From positions 248,001-312,000 of the forward strand of contig SAXG01000043.1 of the NCBI GenBank assembly GCA_012932865.1: DNA of 64,000 nucleotides, given 5' to 3'. The notes beneath the pieces are model-generated. The model was not told the origin of the DNA, ran no database searches, and saw only the letters and a program-made list of their open reading frames with translations. Shown piece by piece: positions 11,555 through 23,698 of the stretch. Origin of the DNA: Amylostereum areolatum. Lineage: Eukaryota > Basidiomycota > Agaricomycetes > Russulales > Stereaceae. The first letter of the stretch is position 1. Each line of letters begins with the position of its first letter. The position numbers were made by a program, and so were the translations under genes.

Positions 11555-14500
11555 CTATGTCGACAAGATCGCCGCTTCCTCCTCCCACCGAATCTCCTGC
11601 CTCAGCGCCCCGTTCAGTACGAGCTCTTGTGTGTAGATCGTATGCCCTGCGCTCACGAGCGGGCTCCATATGCTCCTGTCGGCAGCGCACGAAATCACAT
11701 AGTGGTCCGTTTTGCCCTCTAACATGCGAACGGTAGGCGTTTGCGCGCGTAGCTGCCATAGTAACATCAGAAAAGTCAAGGAAGAAGAAAAAAAGTGGGA
11801 GGACACACCTGTCCGCCGTGCGCCGTAATGACGTTCTTCATGAGCTTCTTGTCGAGCTTTACTTTGGGCGTGATGTAGAACGACATTCCGCCAAAAATGC
11901 GGCCTCCATTCTCCTTCGCGCGGTGGAGAGCCTCCGCAAGCTTGAATCCCCACTTCTTCTCATTGACGGGGTCGGTGAGGCTATACTCCCTATCCGGTGC
12001 TGAAGAGGAGACGTCAGCGCCCTAGCAGAGACGATGGAAGGACAGAGACGATGGAAGGACAGAGACGATGGAAGGACGGAGAGCTCACGCAAGAGGGTCT
12101 TCTGAAGGACAGATGCCTTCACCCAGCGCTCGTGGACAATAAATGGCGCCACAGCCATGGCGCAAAGGAATTTCTCCGTGCGAGCAAGGTGGCTAACGAT
12201 GAGAACAGTGCAGTCTTTCGGCGCTGTAGCCAAGGTGGCACCGAGCTTTTCTAGTTTCTGCAAGGGCGGTTAGACGCGACGAGTACGACCAAGAGCAGAA
12301 ACAGTCATACCTTGAAATAGTCCTCCTGAATCTGACATCCCGTAGACAAGATACAGATATCGGAGCTGTCTCTGAACCACGACGTGAGAACTTCCTACCA
12401 ACCTCCGATAAGCCAGACTTGTTTACCTCTTTGAGGGCGCCTTGTGCTCAGAAGGTTTCCGGCGCTCTTCAACGACTGGTGGTAACTCGCCACCCTCCTC
12501 CTCCTCCTCTTCTGGCACGGCCTTCCTCTTCCCCTTCATATTTTCACTCAACCTTCGTTTCTTCGGCGGCCTCGCCTCGTCCTCCGACGCAGGATCCTCC
12601 ACGGTCGCCTTGCCTGCCGGTTTCTTGCGCGGAGACACCACTGCCTCGCCGTTTGTCCTCCCCTTGCCCTTCACACCCGTCTCGCTCTCGCCCTGCCCAC
12701 GCACGCTGCCTCGCCGCATCTCCTTCTGGAAGTTGACAACGTCGGGCATGATCTCGTCATGTAACTTCTGGTTCGCCTTAGTCCGCGGCGGTCCTCCTTG
12801 AGCGCGGCACAATCGATGGTGTGGTGGTGTCCACCACTGGTCTATCTTCCACTTCAGCAACGTTGCTGCGACGGCCACGTTTGCGTGAGGTGGAGGGCTC
12901 GGTATCCGCCCGTTCGCGTGGTTGATCAGTTACGGTCCTTGGACGTGCTACAGTGGAAGGTGTTGTAAGGTCAACCACGGGAGAATCTTCCACCTCGACG
13001 ATGTTGCTGCGGCGCCCCTTCTTGCGCGTCGTGGACGGTCCAGCTTCGACCAGCTCCCCTAGCCGACCTTCGCCCGCACCCTTCTTCGTGGCGCCGTTCT
13101 CCTTGTCCTTCTCCTTGCCCTTCGCAGCACGACTGCTACTCGGCGTCAGCATCGCCGCGGCGGTGCCCACCGGGGGCAGGATAACTGACACCAGTGCGTC
13201 CAGGGGTGAGCGAGGGCGCGTTGACGGTAGATTTAGACGGGGTTTTGGAGGGGGATTGCACCGGTGCGGCGCGCTTTGCAGGCGTCTTCGGATTCGTAAC
13301 GGTGCTCGTGCTCTTCCCGTTCGTGGCTGGTCGCTTGTTTGCCGCTGAACGGCCGGCCTTCGCCTTCGTCGGACTATCTTCGTCCTCATCCTCCGACGAG
13401 GACGAAGACTCGGGGGGTGCCGCCGCTTTGCCACCGGTGCGTTTCGGGGGTCCTGTCTTCGATGGCACGCGGGGCGCGCGGGAGGACGGTAGAGGGTTTT
13501 TCGGGGGCAAGTTCTTCGGCTGGTGGATCGGGTATCTGTTTCCTGGACTTTGGTTTAGGTTTAGGTTTTGGTTTAGGTTTGGACGAGGATTGCTTTGGGG
13601 TCGCTTTTTGCGGAGACTTTCGCTTGGGTGCCGGCGGTGGCGGGAAGTTCTCTTCCACGATCATAGGGTCGGTGTCGTCCACGTCGATAACACGCTCCTC
13701 GCGATCAGGGCCGTCCACGTCCATGGGTTCAACCTCCCGCATGGCATCTTCCACCTCGAGCGCATCCTCTGCCTCCGTCCCAAGCATTGGCGTCTCGGTC
13801 CTTCCATCTCCATTCACCGCCGCCCGCCGCTCTGCTTCCATCTCGGCTTCAATATCCGCGAGACTGTCGTAGACGTTGACGAGGCCGATGCCACGCTGGC
13901 CGAGCTGGGAAGCAAAATCGAGCTTGGGTGGGAAGAGCACGTATTTCTCATGCCCAACCGAGAGGCGCTTCCACTGCACGAAACAGTCCTCAAGCCACGT
14001 GTGGTTGACCACAGGGATATTCCAGTTCTTCGCTTTTGCGGTCTTTGTTCCACCAACACTAGAGATCAGACCTAGGGGTTGGCGGTGCGACGAATGGGGG
14101 AAGCAAGGATACGTACTATGCGGCTATGAGTACTGTGTTCTTGCCGGACATGCTAGGGGTGAAACGTGCGCCCATGAGGTCGATGACCTTCTTCAGGTAG
14201 TCCCTGGCCTGACCCGTGTAGTTGGTCACGGTAACTTCCTAGCCAAGGGAGCACGGTCAGTGCCGGGATACTCTCGGGCGCAAGCTCGGTTGGCATACCT
14301 CGTCGGCGAAACCCTCAATGGGCTTTCTGGGGACAGGGTAATGCACCAGTTGGTCGGTCGGTGGGGTGATGGCTCCGGTGGATTGTACATGAAATAGCCA
14401 CGTGAGGGTGCCAACTAACTTGCGCGCGCGCACGGCCTAAACGACGACGACTGGTTAGCGATGCTTATGCGCGTACAATGGACGGCACACACCCTGACGT

Positions 14501-15552
14501 ACACATCCCCCCACCGATGTCTTGCAATGACCACATCGACGTCTTCTTCAATGTTGATATCCTCTGCCATACCCTCATGTTCGACCACGATTCCGCCGCT
14601 CCTCCTGATGCCCATCTCCACCGTCTCCTTGCGACCCTCCAGCAACTCGAGGTCGGGCGCCAGTAGAATGCGTTTGCCATTCCAAACGTCCTTCGCCTCG
14701 CCGAGCGGCGCATCTTTCGTCTGGGCCTCGGTCGTGAACAGATTCCTGTACAGCTCCTTCTTATCCCCCGATACCCGATGCTGCGGCCGCATATCCGTCG
14801 TGCCGTCGCCAAGGCCCTCCGCGCGCTTTCCAGACTTGAGCACTGGCGGATCAGGCCACTCGTACGCAGTGGTGGGCAGCCCGCGGATACCAAGGCGGAC
14901 GGTGTCATCGAACCAATGCGGAAGGACGACTTTCGTCCCGAGAGTGGGCTTGAAGTGCATGGCGGTTAGGTACTTCTCAGAGGCAGGGTCGCTGCTGACA
15001 GCGAAGAGGTGGGTGACCTCGCGAGTGAGGCCTTCACGCCATTGGCCTCCTAGGGCGCTGATACCGGCCGAGAGCACCTCTACATCTGAGTGAAAGAGCT
15101 GAGAATGATGAGAAAGGAGTAGCGGAGGATATGCGGATAAACGCACTTCGGTTGAACATGCCACAACACCGGAGAAAAGCATGGCGGGGTCTGGGGAGTA
15201 ATATTCGAATCTGGTATCTCGTGAGTCAGAGCATGCATGCGCATATGTCGCCGTGACATACGGTTGTATTTTTCCCAACGTCAGCGATCGTTCCATCCAA
15301 AAATCCTGTGATGCTGTCAGCTGCAGGCGACCGAAAGCGCTGGAGGATATTGTTACGCACTGATACAACGTGAGCTCCCTCCCGGACTTCTTCATGGCCG
15401 TCAAACTCCGGAGTGTTCGCGATTATGTGGGTGGCTTCTTCGAGAGGGACAGATGTCGCGCCGTTGTTGGTGAGGAGCAGAGAGACGTGGGCCTGGTGAT
15501 CTTCGGGGAAGGAGGAGGCGCAAAAGAACTTCACGTTTTCAAACAGAGGCAT
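11555..15552 (-). CDS. Multi-BRCT DNA-repair scaffold, Rtt107/Brc1-like
   Basis: Nuclear scaffold that binds phosphorylated histone H2A and repair complexes at stalled forks, inferred from resemblance to S. cerevisiae Rtt107 and S. pombe Brc1. The start at 15552 gives MPLFENVKFFCASSF, the first BRCT, with NNGATSVPLEEATHIIA. A second and third BRCT follow (SAGISALGGQWREGLTREVT, VVLPHWFDDTVRLG), then one around KRILLAPDLELLEG with SGGIVVEHEG, and another ending in NHTWLEDCFVQWKRL (about 13960-14010). A long low-complexity linker (12423-13900) is rich in Lys/Pro/Ser/Glu, with a KPKPKPKPK run. The C-terminal BRCT pair includes KLGATLATAPKDCTVLIVSH, VHERWVKASV and a final IWSPLVSAGHTIYTQELVL; stop at 11555-11557. 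The overall six-BRCT-like layout matches the family. A 17-bp tandem repeat sits in an intron near 12026. Confidence 0.82.
12026..12076. repeat. Three tandem copies of a 17-bp unit in an intron
   Basis: The unit AGAGACGATGGAAGGAC occurs three times head to tail within the intron separating the last BRCT exons of the Rtt107-like gene. It looks like a young slippage minisatellite. Confidence 0.8.
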
Positions 15553-18500
15553 ATATCTCGTATGTGGATTTATACGTTGTCCTGAGCGCTCCTATACCGC
15601 GATGGAGTCGTGTACCACTGGTGAAGAAAAGGGAGAGGGGCTCAATAGGAGACTTGGTGGAGGAACGACAAAGCTGGGAACGCGCTGAGTCACGGCCCGA
15701 CGCGTGCAGTCACAGGCAGTCACAGGTTGCTCACGTCAGCACCGGGACTCCCAGATGATCACAGATCAGACAGGACTCACGAGTCACAGGAGACTCGAGG
15801 AGACTGTACTAGTGCAAGTACTACAGCAGATCCCTTCTCCCTGTCGACTCCAGCTACGAAGAGTACCGTCCTCCGTCAAATTCCACCAACCGACTGCGTT
15901 CTCCCACAAAAACCTTCCTTACCCCGGAACATCCTTGGAGCCACGGATGCTATGTGCGTTACACTTTTTTCGATGTCTGGACTCTGGACGCTCTTATAAC
16001 CTGACACGAAAGTCAGTACTAAGTGATATTGTTGTGCTTACACAAACCTTGAAATTGCTCTAGGGGACCTGCGACCAAAGAGGGAAAGGTGGAAAACGGG
16101 TGATGCGTGATCGCGTGCATGAAGGTATGTTTGGCGGTCACGGTGGCGGCCCTCATAGGTGGGTTATCGTCTCGCCGTGGGACTGACCTAACTCTTGCAG
16201 GCCTTCAACTGCACACGGGGTAACAGGGTGCGCACCCCTTTTGAGGTCGTCCCATTCGCTAAAGGGCAGCTTCCTCGGGCTTCGGCCGTTGGGGCATGTC
16301 ACCGTCTTCTCTCAAACTTCATAATGTTCGCAACTCCAGCGACCGGGATCCAGGCTGCAGAAGGCTTCGTACATGCCCCGCTAGTCTCTTCGTCGATATC
16401 GATGTTCTGGCCTCGGCTCAAGTTAAGCAATACTCCATTCATCACGGTGTCCCGGAGGACGATATTCCAGCCACTGTGAAGCCAGAAAGACGGCTATCAG
16501 CCTGCAGGGTTGGCTCTCAGAAATAAGTACTTCCATTGGCGGAATTGGGCCTCGGGATAGCCATTTACAGCACGAATCTCTTGGATAAAGAGCATGTTTA
16601 TCTCTCTCGAAGTCGACCCAGCTTTCAAAATAAGCTCGACAGTCTCAAATATTGAACCCTTGCAGGCATGCTAGCATACCTATTGTGCACATGGCCCATC
16701 AAGTATCCATCCACTACTTACCTTAGTCCGTACTCAACGCCTTGGATGACGCGTGCATAAGGCGGCTCGTGTATACCTTTTTGTGCATCATTTCGTGTCT
16801 AGTAGGTTTTCAGGTCTAGTTTTGCTCTCTTTTCCCTCGAGGGGTCAAATCATGGTCCTAATCGAATTGAGTCATGTGGGCGTCTTGGTTTGTCGCTTGC
16901 AGGTCGTCCTCTCCGGACGTATGTTCCCTTCGTTGCATCGTTCACATAAACCTTCTTAGTTGCCCGGCGTATCCCGTCGCCGTGACCCTAGCTCAAAACT
17001 GCCTTTACCCGCAGACCCCGGTTGTTGCGTCGCAGGGCAGAAAAAAGGCGAGGCGAAGCTCACGCGTCCCAAAGCGTTCAAACGCCCATCCTCCCACCTC
17101 GCCTCTCAAACATCCACCATGCATTCGTTCACTCCTCGCACAGTGGCCCCCTTTCCACGGTGCGCGGTAGAAGAATCCCCTCGCCTTCCACTTCTGCCTG
17201 CCTGGACCCGGTGAACGGCGAGCGGAAGGGAACTCGAGAAGCTCCCCCCATTTCGACCCCAGCCCGCGCCGCTTTCAATCCGGACCGAGCGACGAACCTT
17301 GATCGCTGCGACCAAACTAATTATTCGTTGGCAGCACCATGTTTTCTCTCTCAATTCGCAGGAACGGTCTGCTCACGTCGCGTTTCGGTCCTCAGGACTG
17401 ACCGAGTCATGACCCTGTGTGCATTGCGGGAATACCTCGGGAGGGAGGGGGGCCGCAGGGACAGGGTGCCTACCTACTCGGCAAAGAAAGGAAATATACA
17501 CCCTTCGACTCGTGTGGCCCCGCTCGGAAACCATCTTCCCATGTCCAAGGGTTCTCTTCATGCGGTGAGGATTTAGCAACCCTTTCTCAAGGCGCTGCAC
17601 GTCCCCGACGAGACCTTGCTAACGTCCGGACGCGGTGACATCGACCGCGACAATCTCCACCGTAAGCCGACGATTCTCCACCCCGAACTCGCCGTCTCGC
17701 AACGCGATTTTTCCTCCCAGATCTTCCTCGACACCCTGAGGAGCACCAATGCGTCCGTGAGGAGCCTTTACTGCTGTCTAAAGCGCTGACCGTTCCTTCC
17801 CCTCCCACAAACGGGCGTAAACACATGTTCCGCGCCAGTCGTACCAACTCCGCAACCCGCGCCCAACTTTGCAAAGTCCCCCGTGGTCACACAGGCCTCG
17901 GATTTCCCGGTCCCCTACCTCACAATTCAACCTCACTTACGCAGCCTTTAACTGCCCAGCAATCCGTGCGCCGAACTACTTATGCCGCACGTTCGGATTT
18001 CTACACTAACGCATCGATCTCGACGCGTGGATGCGGATATGGTAACTCGGCTGGGGCATTCGCTGGCGAGAACGGACCGTGTGCCCTCTGGTACGCGGCG
18101 CAGGGTACTTTCCGGATATACCGCCTTCGCCCGTCTTACTTACAACTCCAGGACGGTAAAATCCATCTCCACCGATCTTCCGACCCTTTCTGCTTTCGTC
18201 TACATGCCCTCTCACCTCCTCTCTTGCGTCCTATGACCTCTATACCCGCCATGGCTCGCGCATGTCTTAGTGTATCCCACGCATCGATTGTGTGCGAGCC
18301 GTGTTGTCGGAAGGTTGTTTTTCGAGACGGGAGCGGGATCTCAACCACGAGTCCATGTTACATCTATGCGATCATCGCTGCCTTTTTGCAGCAATGACTC
18401 GAAAGTCATGCTTCGATGAGCAATGCTGATAGTTTACGCCGCCTTGGGCATACATGCGTGCCAGGTCCCCGAGGTAGCATACAATGTGTGCTGTGGTGGA

Positions 18501-18889
18501 TGCCCTGGGACCAAGTACTTTTCGCTGTAAAAATTCAGAATAAAACCCATCGTCGGTCCGTTTTTGTTTCTAGGAAAGCAGAGTGTGGATATGGACTCCG
18601 TCCCCTGGGTTATGCTATCTCAGAGTCTACTCGCAGGGTCATTGTGAAAGGATGATACGTCAGAGGGTCCGCTGGCGGTATCGATGGAGGCGAGAACGGT
18701 CTATCTCCCGCGTGGATCATTCGTGTGGACGAGGTCGATGATCCTTGCCATCCACTGGTACTTACCGCCCAAGGTCCGAAGCCGACATACCAAAGCAACC
18801 CGAAAAATATCTTTATTCGCGCACAATGTTCAACAAAGCGTACACCCCCCCTTCCGAACACGCATCGGGCCATCCAACCGCCCCGATCG
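15553..18889. other. Gene-poor 3.3-kb gap with one coding-like patch
   Basis: I recognise no gene. The plus-strand patch at about 17500-17770 reads as if coding: LGNHLPMSKGSLHA, a possible short intron (GTGAGG...AAG), then ALHVPDETLLTSGRGDIDRD and QRDFSSQIFLDTL. Codon composition there resembles neighbouring exons, but no start, family or complete exon set could be built. Another such fragment follows at 17836-17950. These could be a fast-evolving gene, a decayed gene or chance. Confidence 0.35.
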
Positions 18890-20075
18890 TCACAGCTTCG
18901 GTGCGATAAGATGCTTGACGGACGCCGGGTCGAGCACGCTCTGCGGGTAGGGCAGCAGCTGACCGCGCACCGCCTCGGACGCACCGTCAACCGCGATCAC
19001 CTGTCCGCTGACGAAGCTCGCGGCATCGCTGAACAGGAAGACCGCCGCGTTCGCGACGTCGCGCGAGTCACCCAGGCGCCCGACGGGCGTTGGCCACGCA
19101 CGACCCTCGCCGCCCCCGTCCCGCGCGCTCAAGCGGTCCATCCCGACCGTGTCTGCGATGGGCCCGGGCGCGATGACATTCGAGCGAACGCCATGGGGAC
19201 CCTCTTCGACCGCGAGCACGCCGGACGTGGCGTCGATGGCGGCTTTGGCGGCGGAGACATGGACCTGGTAAGGCGTCCCTGTTTCTCGTCCGTCAGAGGC
19301 TACGTTGGGCCGAAAATGATGGCGCGAACTGACCGCGGTAGTGCAGCGTCGCGCTGACGTGGATGTACGCGCCCTTCGTCTTACGGACGTGAGGGAGGGT
19401 CGCCTTGATGGTGTGGTACGTTCCCAACTATGGGGGGTATCGAGCGTCACTTGCCACGTCTTGGAAGGACATACGCAAATGAAACGCTTACGGTGTCGAT
19501 TTCGATGACGGTTCTGAACGCGTTCTCCGACAGGCCGGATATGGGTGCGAGGAAGTTCCCGGCGGCACCTGAAGTGACATACAAATGAAAGGAGGTTAGC
19601 GGTGCACGGACGTACTCAACGCACGGGTGCAGCCGACTGACCACATATGACGAAATCGATCCGTCCAAACTTCTCCAACGTCTTTTGAACGGCATCCTGC
19701 AGCTGCTTCGGATGCCGGACGTCGACCTGGACGGGCAGGCAAGTCTGGCCCGTCGCCTTCGAAAGTTCAGCGGCCGTTTTTGTGACACGCTCGATACTAA
19801 ACACAGAGATGGTAAGCGCACGCCCGAGGGGGTGGTACAAGCTCGGAGACTGACTTTCGCCCCACGATGGTCGCGTTAGCGCCGTGTCGCATCTAAAGAC
19901 GCCGATGAGAACGAGGAGTGATGTGAGCAGCGAGGGCGGTCAGACGAACCACAGACTCCGTCATAACGCGGCAAATGCCAGATCCACCACCCGTGCAGAA
20001 AAGAACCTTGTTTTTGAAGATGCCGGCCTTGAAGACGGCGGTGGAATCTACGGGGGGTAGTACGGGAGAAGACAT
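18890..20075 (-). CDS. Peroxisomal 2,4-dienoyl-CoA reductase (SDR family)
   Basis: NADPH-dependent short-chain dehydrogenase needed for beta-oxidation of unsaturated fatty acids (SPS19/DECR2 type). The start at 20075 gives MSSPVLPPVDSTAVFKAGIF, then NKVLFCTGGGSGICRVMTES, the dinucleotide-binding Gly motif. Spliced exons continue MRHGANATIVGR, IERVTKTAAELSKATGQTC, VDVRHPKQLQDAVQK, IDFVICGAAGNFLAPISGLS, GTYHTIKATLPHVRKTKGAY and IHVSATLHYRGTPYQVHVSA, then AKAAIDATSGVLAVEEGPHG. The Ser and Lys of VHVSAAKAA fit the DECR active site. NVIAPGPIADTVGMDRL and VSGQVIAVDGA are typical SDR C-terminal blocks. The protein ends APKL, compatible with a type-1 peroxisomal signal (PKL). About six introns; length about 300 residues, normal. 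Confidence 0.92.
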
Positions 20076-22197
20076 GTCACCTGGGAACGTGTCGGACTGT
20101 CAGAAGAGGCTTTGTGGAAGGCACAAAAGAGGAAGCGTGTGAGAAGAGAGACCTTACCAGAGGTAGAAAAGAGGCGGTAGATGCAGTGATATTGGTGTTA
20201 TTGGGAGTAGAGGTTAAAGACGGTTGGCCCGTTGTGCGCTCCCCCGGCAAATGCGGGGAAGAAATCACGGGACAGGTGAGATGCAACGTGGGAATGACAA
20301 AGACAGAATTACTGCTCACTGATATTTCCTTGAGTCCCTCCGCCACTCCGTTCGGAGCCTACAGGAGTCTACATACGTGCAACGTATTACTATCATGATA
20401 TTCACCTTTACCTTCCGCATCTCTCGCAAGTCTAGACACAGTTCTTGAGCCTACGGAGCGCATCCTACACAAGGGCCAAGGCTCGGGCACTTGACTGGGG
20501 AACTTTGTGGGACTGGGAACCTTTCGATCTGTCGGAAGGTTCAGACACCGATCCACACTCCGAGTCAGGAGAAAGACGGTCGAAAGACATCCTGAACACA
20601 CCGTTGCCAGCAGCCCACCAGAGAACTATCGTACGAAGGACCAGTGCCAGTGTCACGAGTACGTACCTTGTCTTCTAATGTATGAACGTCGCCTACTTAC
20701 CCCCAGTCCTCCGAGATATATGTATATAAATTTATACGACGAGGTGAGGAAGGGCGTGCACGGGCGAGGGTCCAGGGCGTGCTCATTCACTCGTCGGACT
20801 CGTCAGGTCCTGGCGTCGTTCCGGCGTCGACCATCTGTGAAACCGCAGGCCCATCATTGGTTCCCAGGCTCGCCCAGCTCTGCCCGGCGGGTGCCTCGTT
20901 CTTCCAACCCTCGACGTCGACCCCACACAACAAATTCAAATTCATAAGTATGGCGTTGCTGGATCTTCGCCTGACGGCCTACAAAAGCTTCAATCAGTAC
21001 GGCATGCATCGTGGGGAATCGAGGGTTGAGCAACTTCGTTATCCTAACGTACAGTACTCCCGGGCCCAACGTCACTACTCCCCACGTACTCCTGAGTACC
21101 CCCTCCCTCCCCCCCGCGCTGGCGTCATACGTCTCCGCTAAGTCCGCAATAGGCACGGCACTCCCAGATGTGGCGTCAGGGCGTCGAGATAGGTGTTTAA
21201 GAGTTTAACCCTTGGGAACGCTCCGTAAGTCTGTCCAATATCGTTGCGCGTTCTTGACCTGTCGACCGACGCACCGGCTCGGTAACACTTGCCACAAGTT
21301 CGCATGGTACGCCTCGAAACTCTTCTCGCTGTTCTTCCCTGCTCTCAACCTACACCTCCTCGCCCTCCATGGCGGTAACCTACCGAGAAGAAGCTCCGGT
21401 CGGGCGCGTCCCAGGGTATCGCCGCCGGGCATCCCACCTCCAGAACAGTGCGGCCTGGCGCACGGTACACGTGGACGATGCACACGACGGGGTCCCTCAG
21501 ATCGAAGGTCGCGAAGCCGTCGCCGTTTGGCTTTGTCGCGGAATATGCCATGTGGCTGCCACGTTCGCCAGCCGGTCGGCTGTGAGAAGTCGTGAGTACG
21601 GAGGCTCACGCGGCGGAGCGCAAGGATTCGTCATGGGGGCAACAGGGCGGAGGGCGTCCTTTGTGCTTTATCCACCGATCTGTGACATCGAGTCGAATCC
21701 AACGGTCATGCTTAGGGACCGCTCGGGAAGAAGCAGAATACATACTCGCATACCGTGTTCAACTATGCGAGGCCGGGCGGAAAATAACGATCTACAGCAA
21801 AAAGAAATGGGTACACCGGGAAAAATAGAAGGGAGCGCGGTATGGTATTTGTCGAGTCGGATATGATACAAGGAGCGGGGGATCGAGGCGGGATAGCAGC
21901 GAGGATAGCAGGAGACAGCGATGGGTAGGTACGGTGTGGACGGGTTGGATTGTTGGTGGGTCCATATACAGAACGCAAGGTACTTATTAGAGGATCGATC
22001 GGTCCGTGTCGTAAGTAGAGGTAGCCGGCGAGGGTCGGGACGCACTAATGAACAAGTTTGAATAGAAATGGAGATTGGAGAAATCATGAGCGTAAAACCG
22101 ATCCGAGTCCATCAACATCACAACAAAGAAATTCAAACATCGAAGCCCCATTCAAAGAAGGAGACCGAGGGTGAGGGGGGGTTGATGACGCAACGCC
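20076..22197. other. Gene-poor gap with unassigned minus-strand frames
   Basis: Minus-strand frames at 20854-21156 and 21345-21609 are somewhat exon-like (for example GDGFATFDLRDPVVCIVHV and TLGPGVLYVRITKLLNPRF) and could be joined by GT/AG pairs. I recognise no family and cannot find a start. The remainder shows nothing beyond the flanks of the reductase and the HMG gene. Confidence 0.35.
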
Positions 22198-23698
22198 TTA
22201 ATGATCGCCCAGCCGTTCCCGGTCCCAGCTTGAGTACCCCGATCCGGGCAAAGAAGACAAACGGTTCGAGGAGGAGATCGATTGGAGGGTGTACGGGTTG
22301 GCAGAGGCGGCAGAGGCAGAGGACGTGAGCGCGTGTGGCGAGGGCAGAGAGCGCGACATCAATAACGACGAGGTCGACCTCGACGCGTGCAATGTTCCGT
22401 GCCCGTGGTCGTGCGGATAGTGATGGAGCGTTCCCGACGACGACGACCCGTATTCCGACACGGGGTCGTCGTACGACGAACGACTTCCGTAGGGCTGCGT
22501 CGGCGGGATCGGTGGCGCGAAGTATGTTTCAGGGCTGGTGGACGGTGTAGATGATGTAGGCGTGGGCGGCTGGTGTGGGTATGGGCCCGGGTGTGGCGGT
22601 GGGGGCTGCTGATAGAACGGAGACGACAGTGCTTGCATCGCGTACCCGGATGCCGACGCATGCGACACGTGCGAAGACGTGCTGCTGGACGTGCTCGGAG
22701 AGGTCGACGTCGTCGTCGACCAGGGCCGCTTGCGGCGGTGGCGAATGGTCTTCTGATTTAATTTGGAGCGCGGTCAATGTCCGCTCGCGCGAGCTTGCGT
22801 ATCCGTGCGATGGGTGGGGGGTGTGAGCGCTTGAGACCGACGATGGAGCCTGCCCCCACGACCCTGAGTCGCCGAACAAATCGGGAGAATACGACGCCGA
22901 AGTGTGATGCGAGTGGCTCGGATAGTGGTGGGCGTGCGGGGGCGCGTAGGGGTGCTGGTCGTCGAGGTGTTGGTGGGGAAGGAGAGACAGGGGAGATGTC
23001 TGCGCAGCCGAGCGCGCCGAGATGGGATCAGGAAGGGTCCTGGAACTGTGCTGGTCGAGGCGAGAGAGACCGTAGTCATGTCCCGGATGACTGTAGGGCG
23101 ATGAGGAGGAGTGTGCGGACGAAGGGCCGACGTTATCGTCATAATCCGACGGGATACCGACGCGGTGGTCGAAACGCGAGAGCCCTATCGCGCGGAGGGA
23201 GGGCATGCCGAGGACGTCTGCATCGGGAGGGTACTCGAAACTGTACGCTTCCGGAGAGCCCTCGGTCGCGTCACCTGACGCGGCAGCGTCGAGGGACGGG
23301 GCTGAGAGCGGCGTCAGGCTTGCGCTTCTTGCGGGAGTTGTTCGGTCGCCGTCGGTAGACATAGTCTGGGTATTTCGAGTTGAACGTGTCCTTGAGCCGC
23401 TTCGCCTGGTCGAGGTAAAATTGTTTTTCGGACTGCAGAGACGGCCGATGAGAACGAGAACAGGGGACGGGGATGTGCCACTCACCATCGGCATCGTTGT
23501 CCACTCTTTGCTTAAAATTTTGCTGATTTCCCCCGTCCTTAGCAAAGAGTTCTCCGCCGAGACTTGCGGTCTCCTTCGCCGCGCGAAGATCATGAACGCG
23601 TTCATCGGTCGTCGTGGTGTGCCATCGGTGTTGAGGGCTTGGACGGTCAATTGCGAGTCATCTACGGACGCGACTGCGCGGCGCGACGGCGATGTCAT
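22198..23698 (-). CDS. HMG-box transcription factor
   Basis: Nuclear DNA-binding protein of the SOX/MATA-type HMG class; some such fungal factors control mating and development. The start at 23698 gives MTSPSRRAVASVDDSQLTVQ, then the box: PRRPMNAFMIFARRRRPQV, EISKILSKEWTTMPM, an intron, SEKQFYLDQAKRLKDTFNSK and YPDYVYRRRPNNSRKKR. The box frame then runs to a stop unless a second intron is removed; a 49-nt GC-AG intron at 23275-23323 restores the long downstream frame (DATEGSPEAYSFEYPPDADV). The rest is Ser/His/Pro/Tyr-rich, as in activation domains. Near 22640-22740 another frame change, probably an intron, leads to a final Pro/Ser-rich segment with QQPPPPHPGPYPHQPP, ending RERLGDH at 22198. 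Targets cannot be told from sequence. Confidence 0.82.

Noticed and set aside
13554..13582. Telomere-like GGTTTAGGTTTAGG stretch
   Set aside because: It is the complement of codons for the KPKPKPKP run of the BRCT protein and not an array of telomere repeats.
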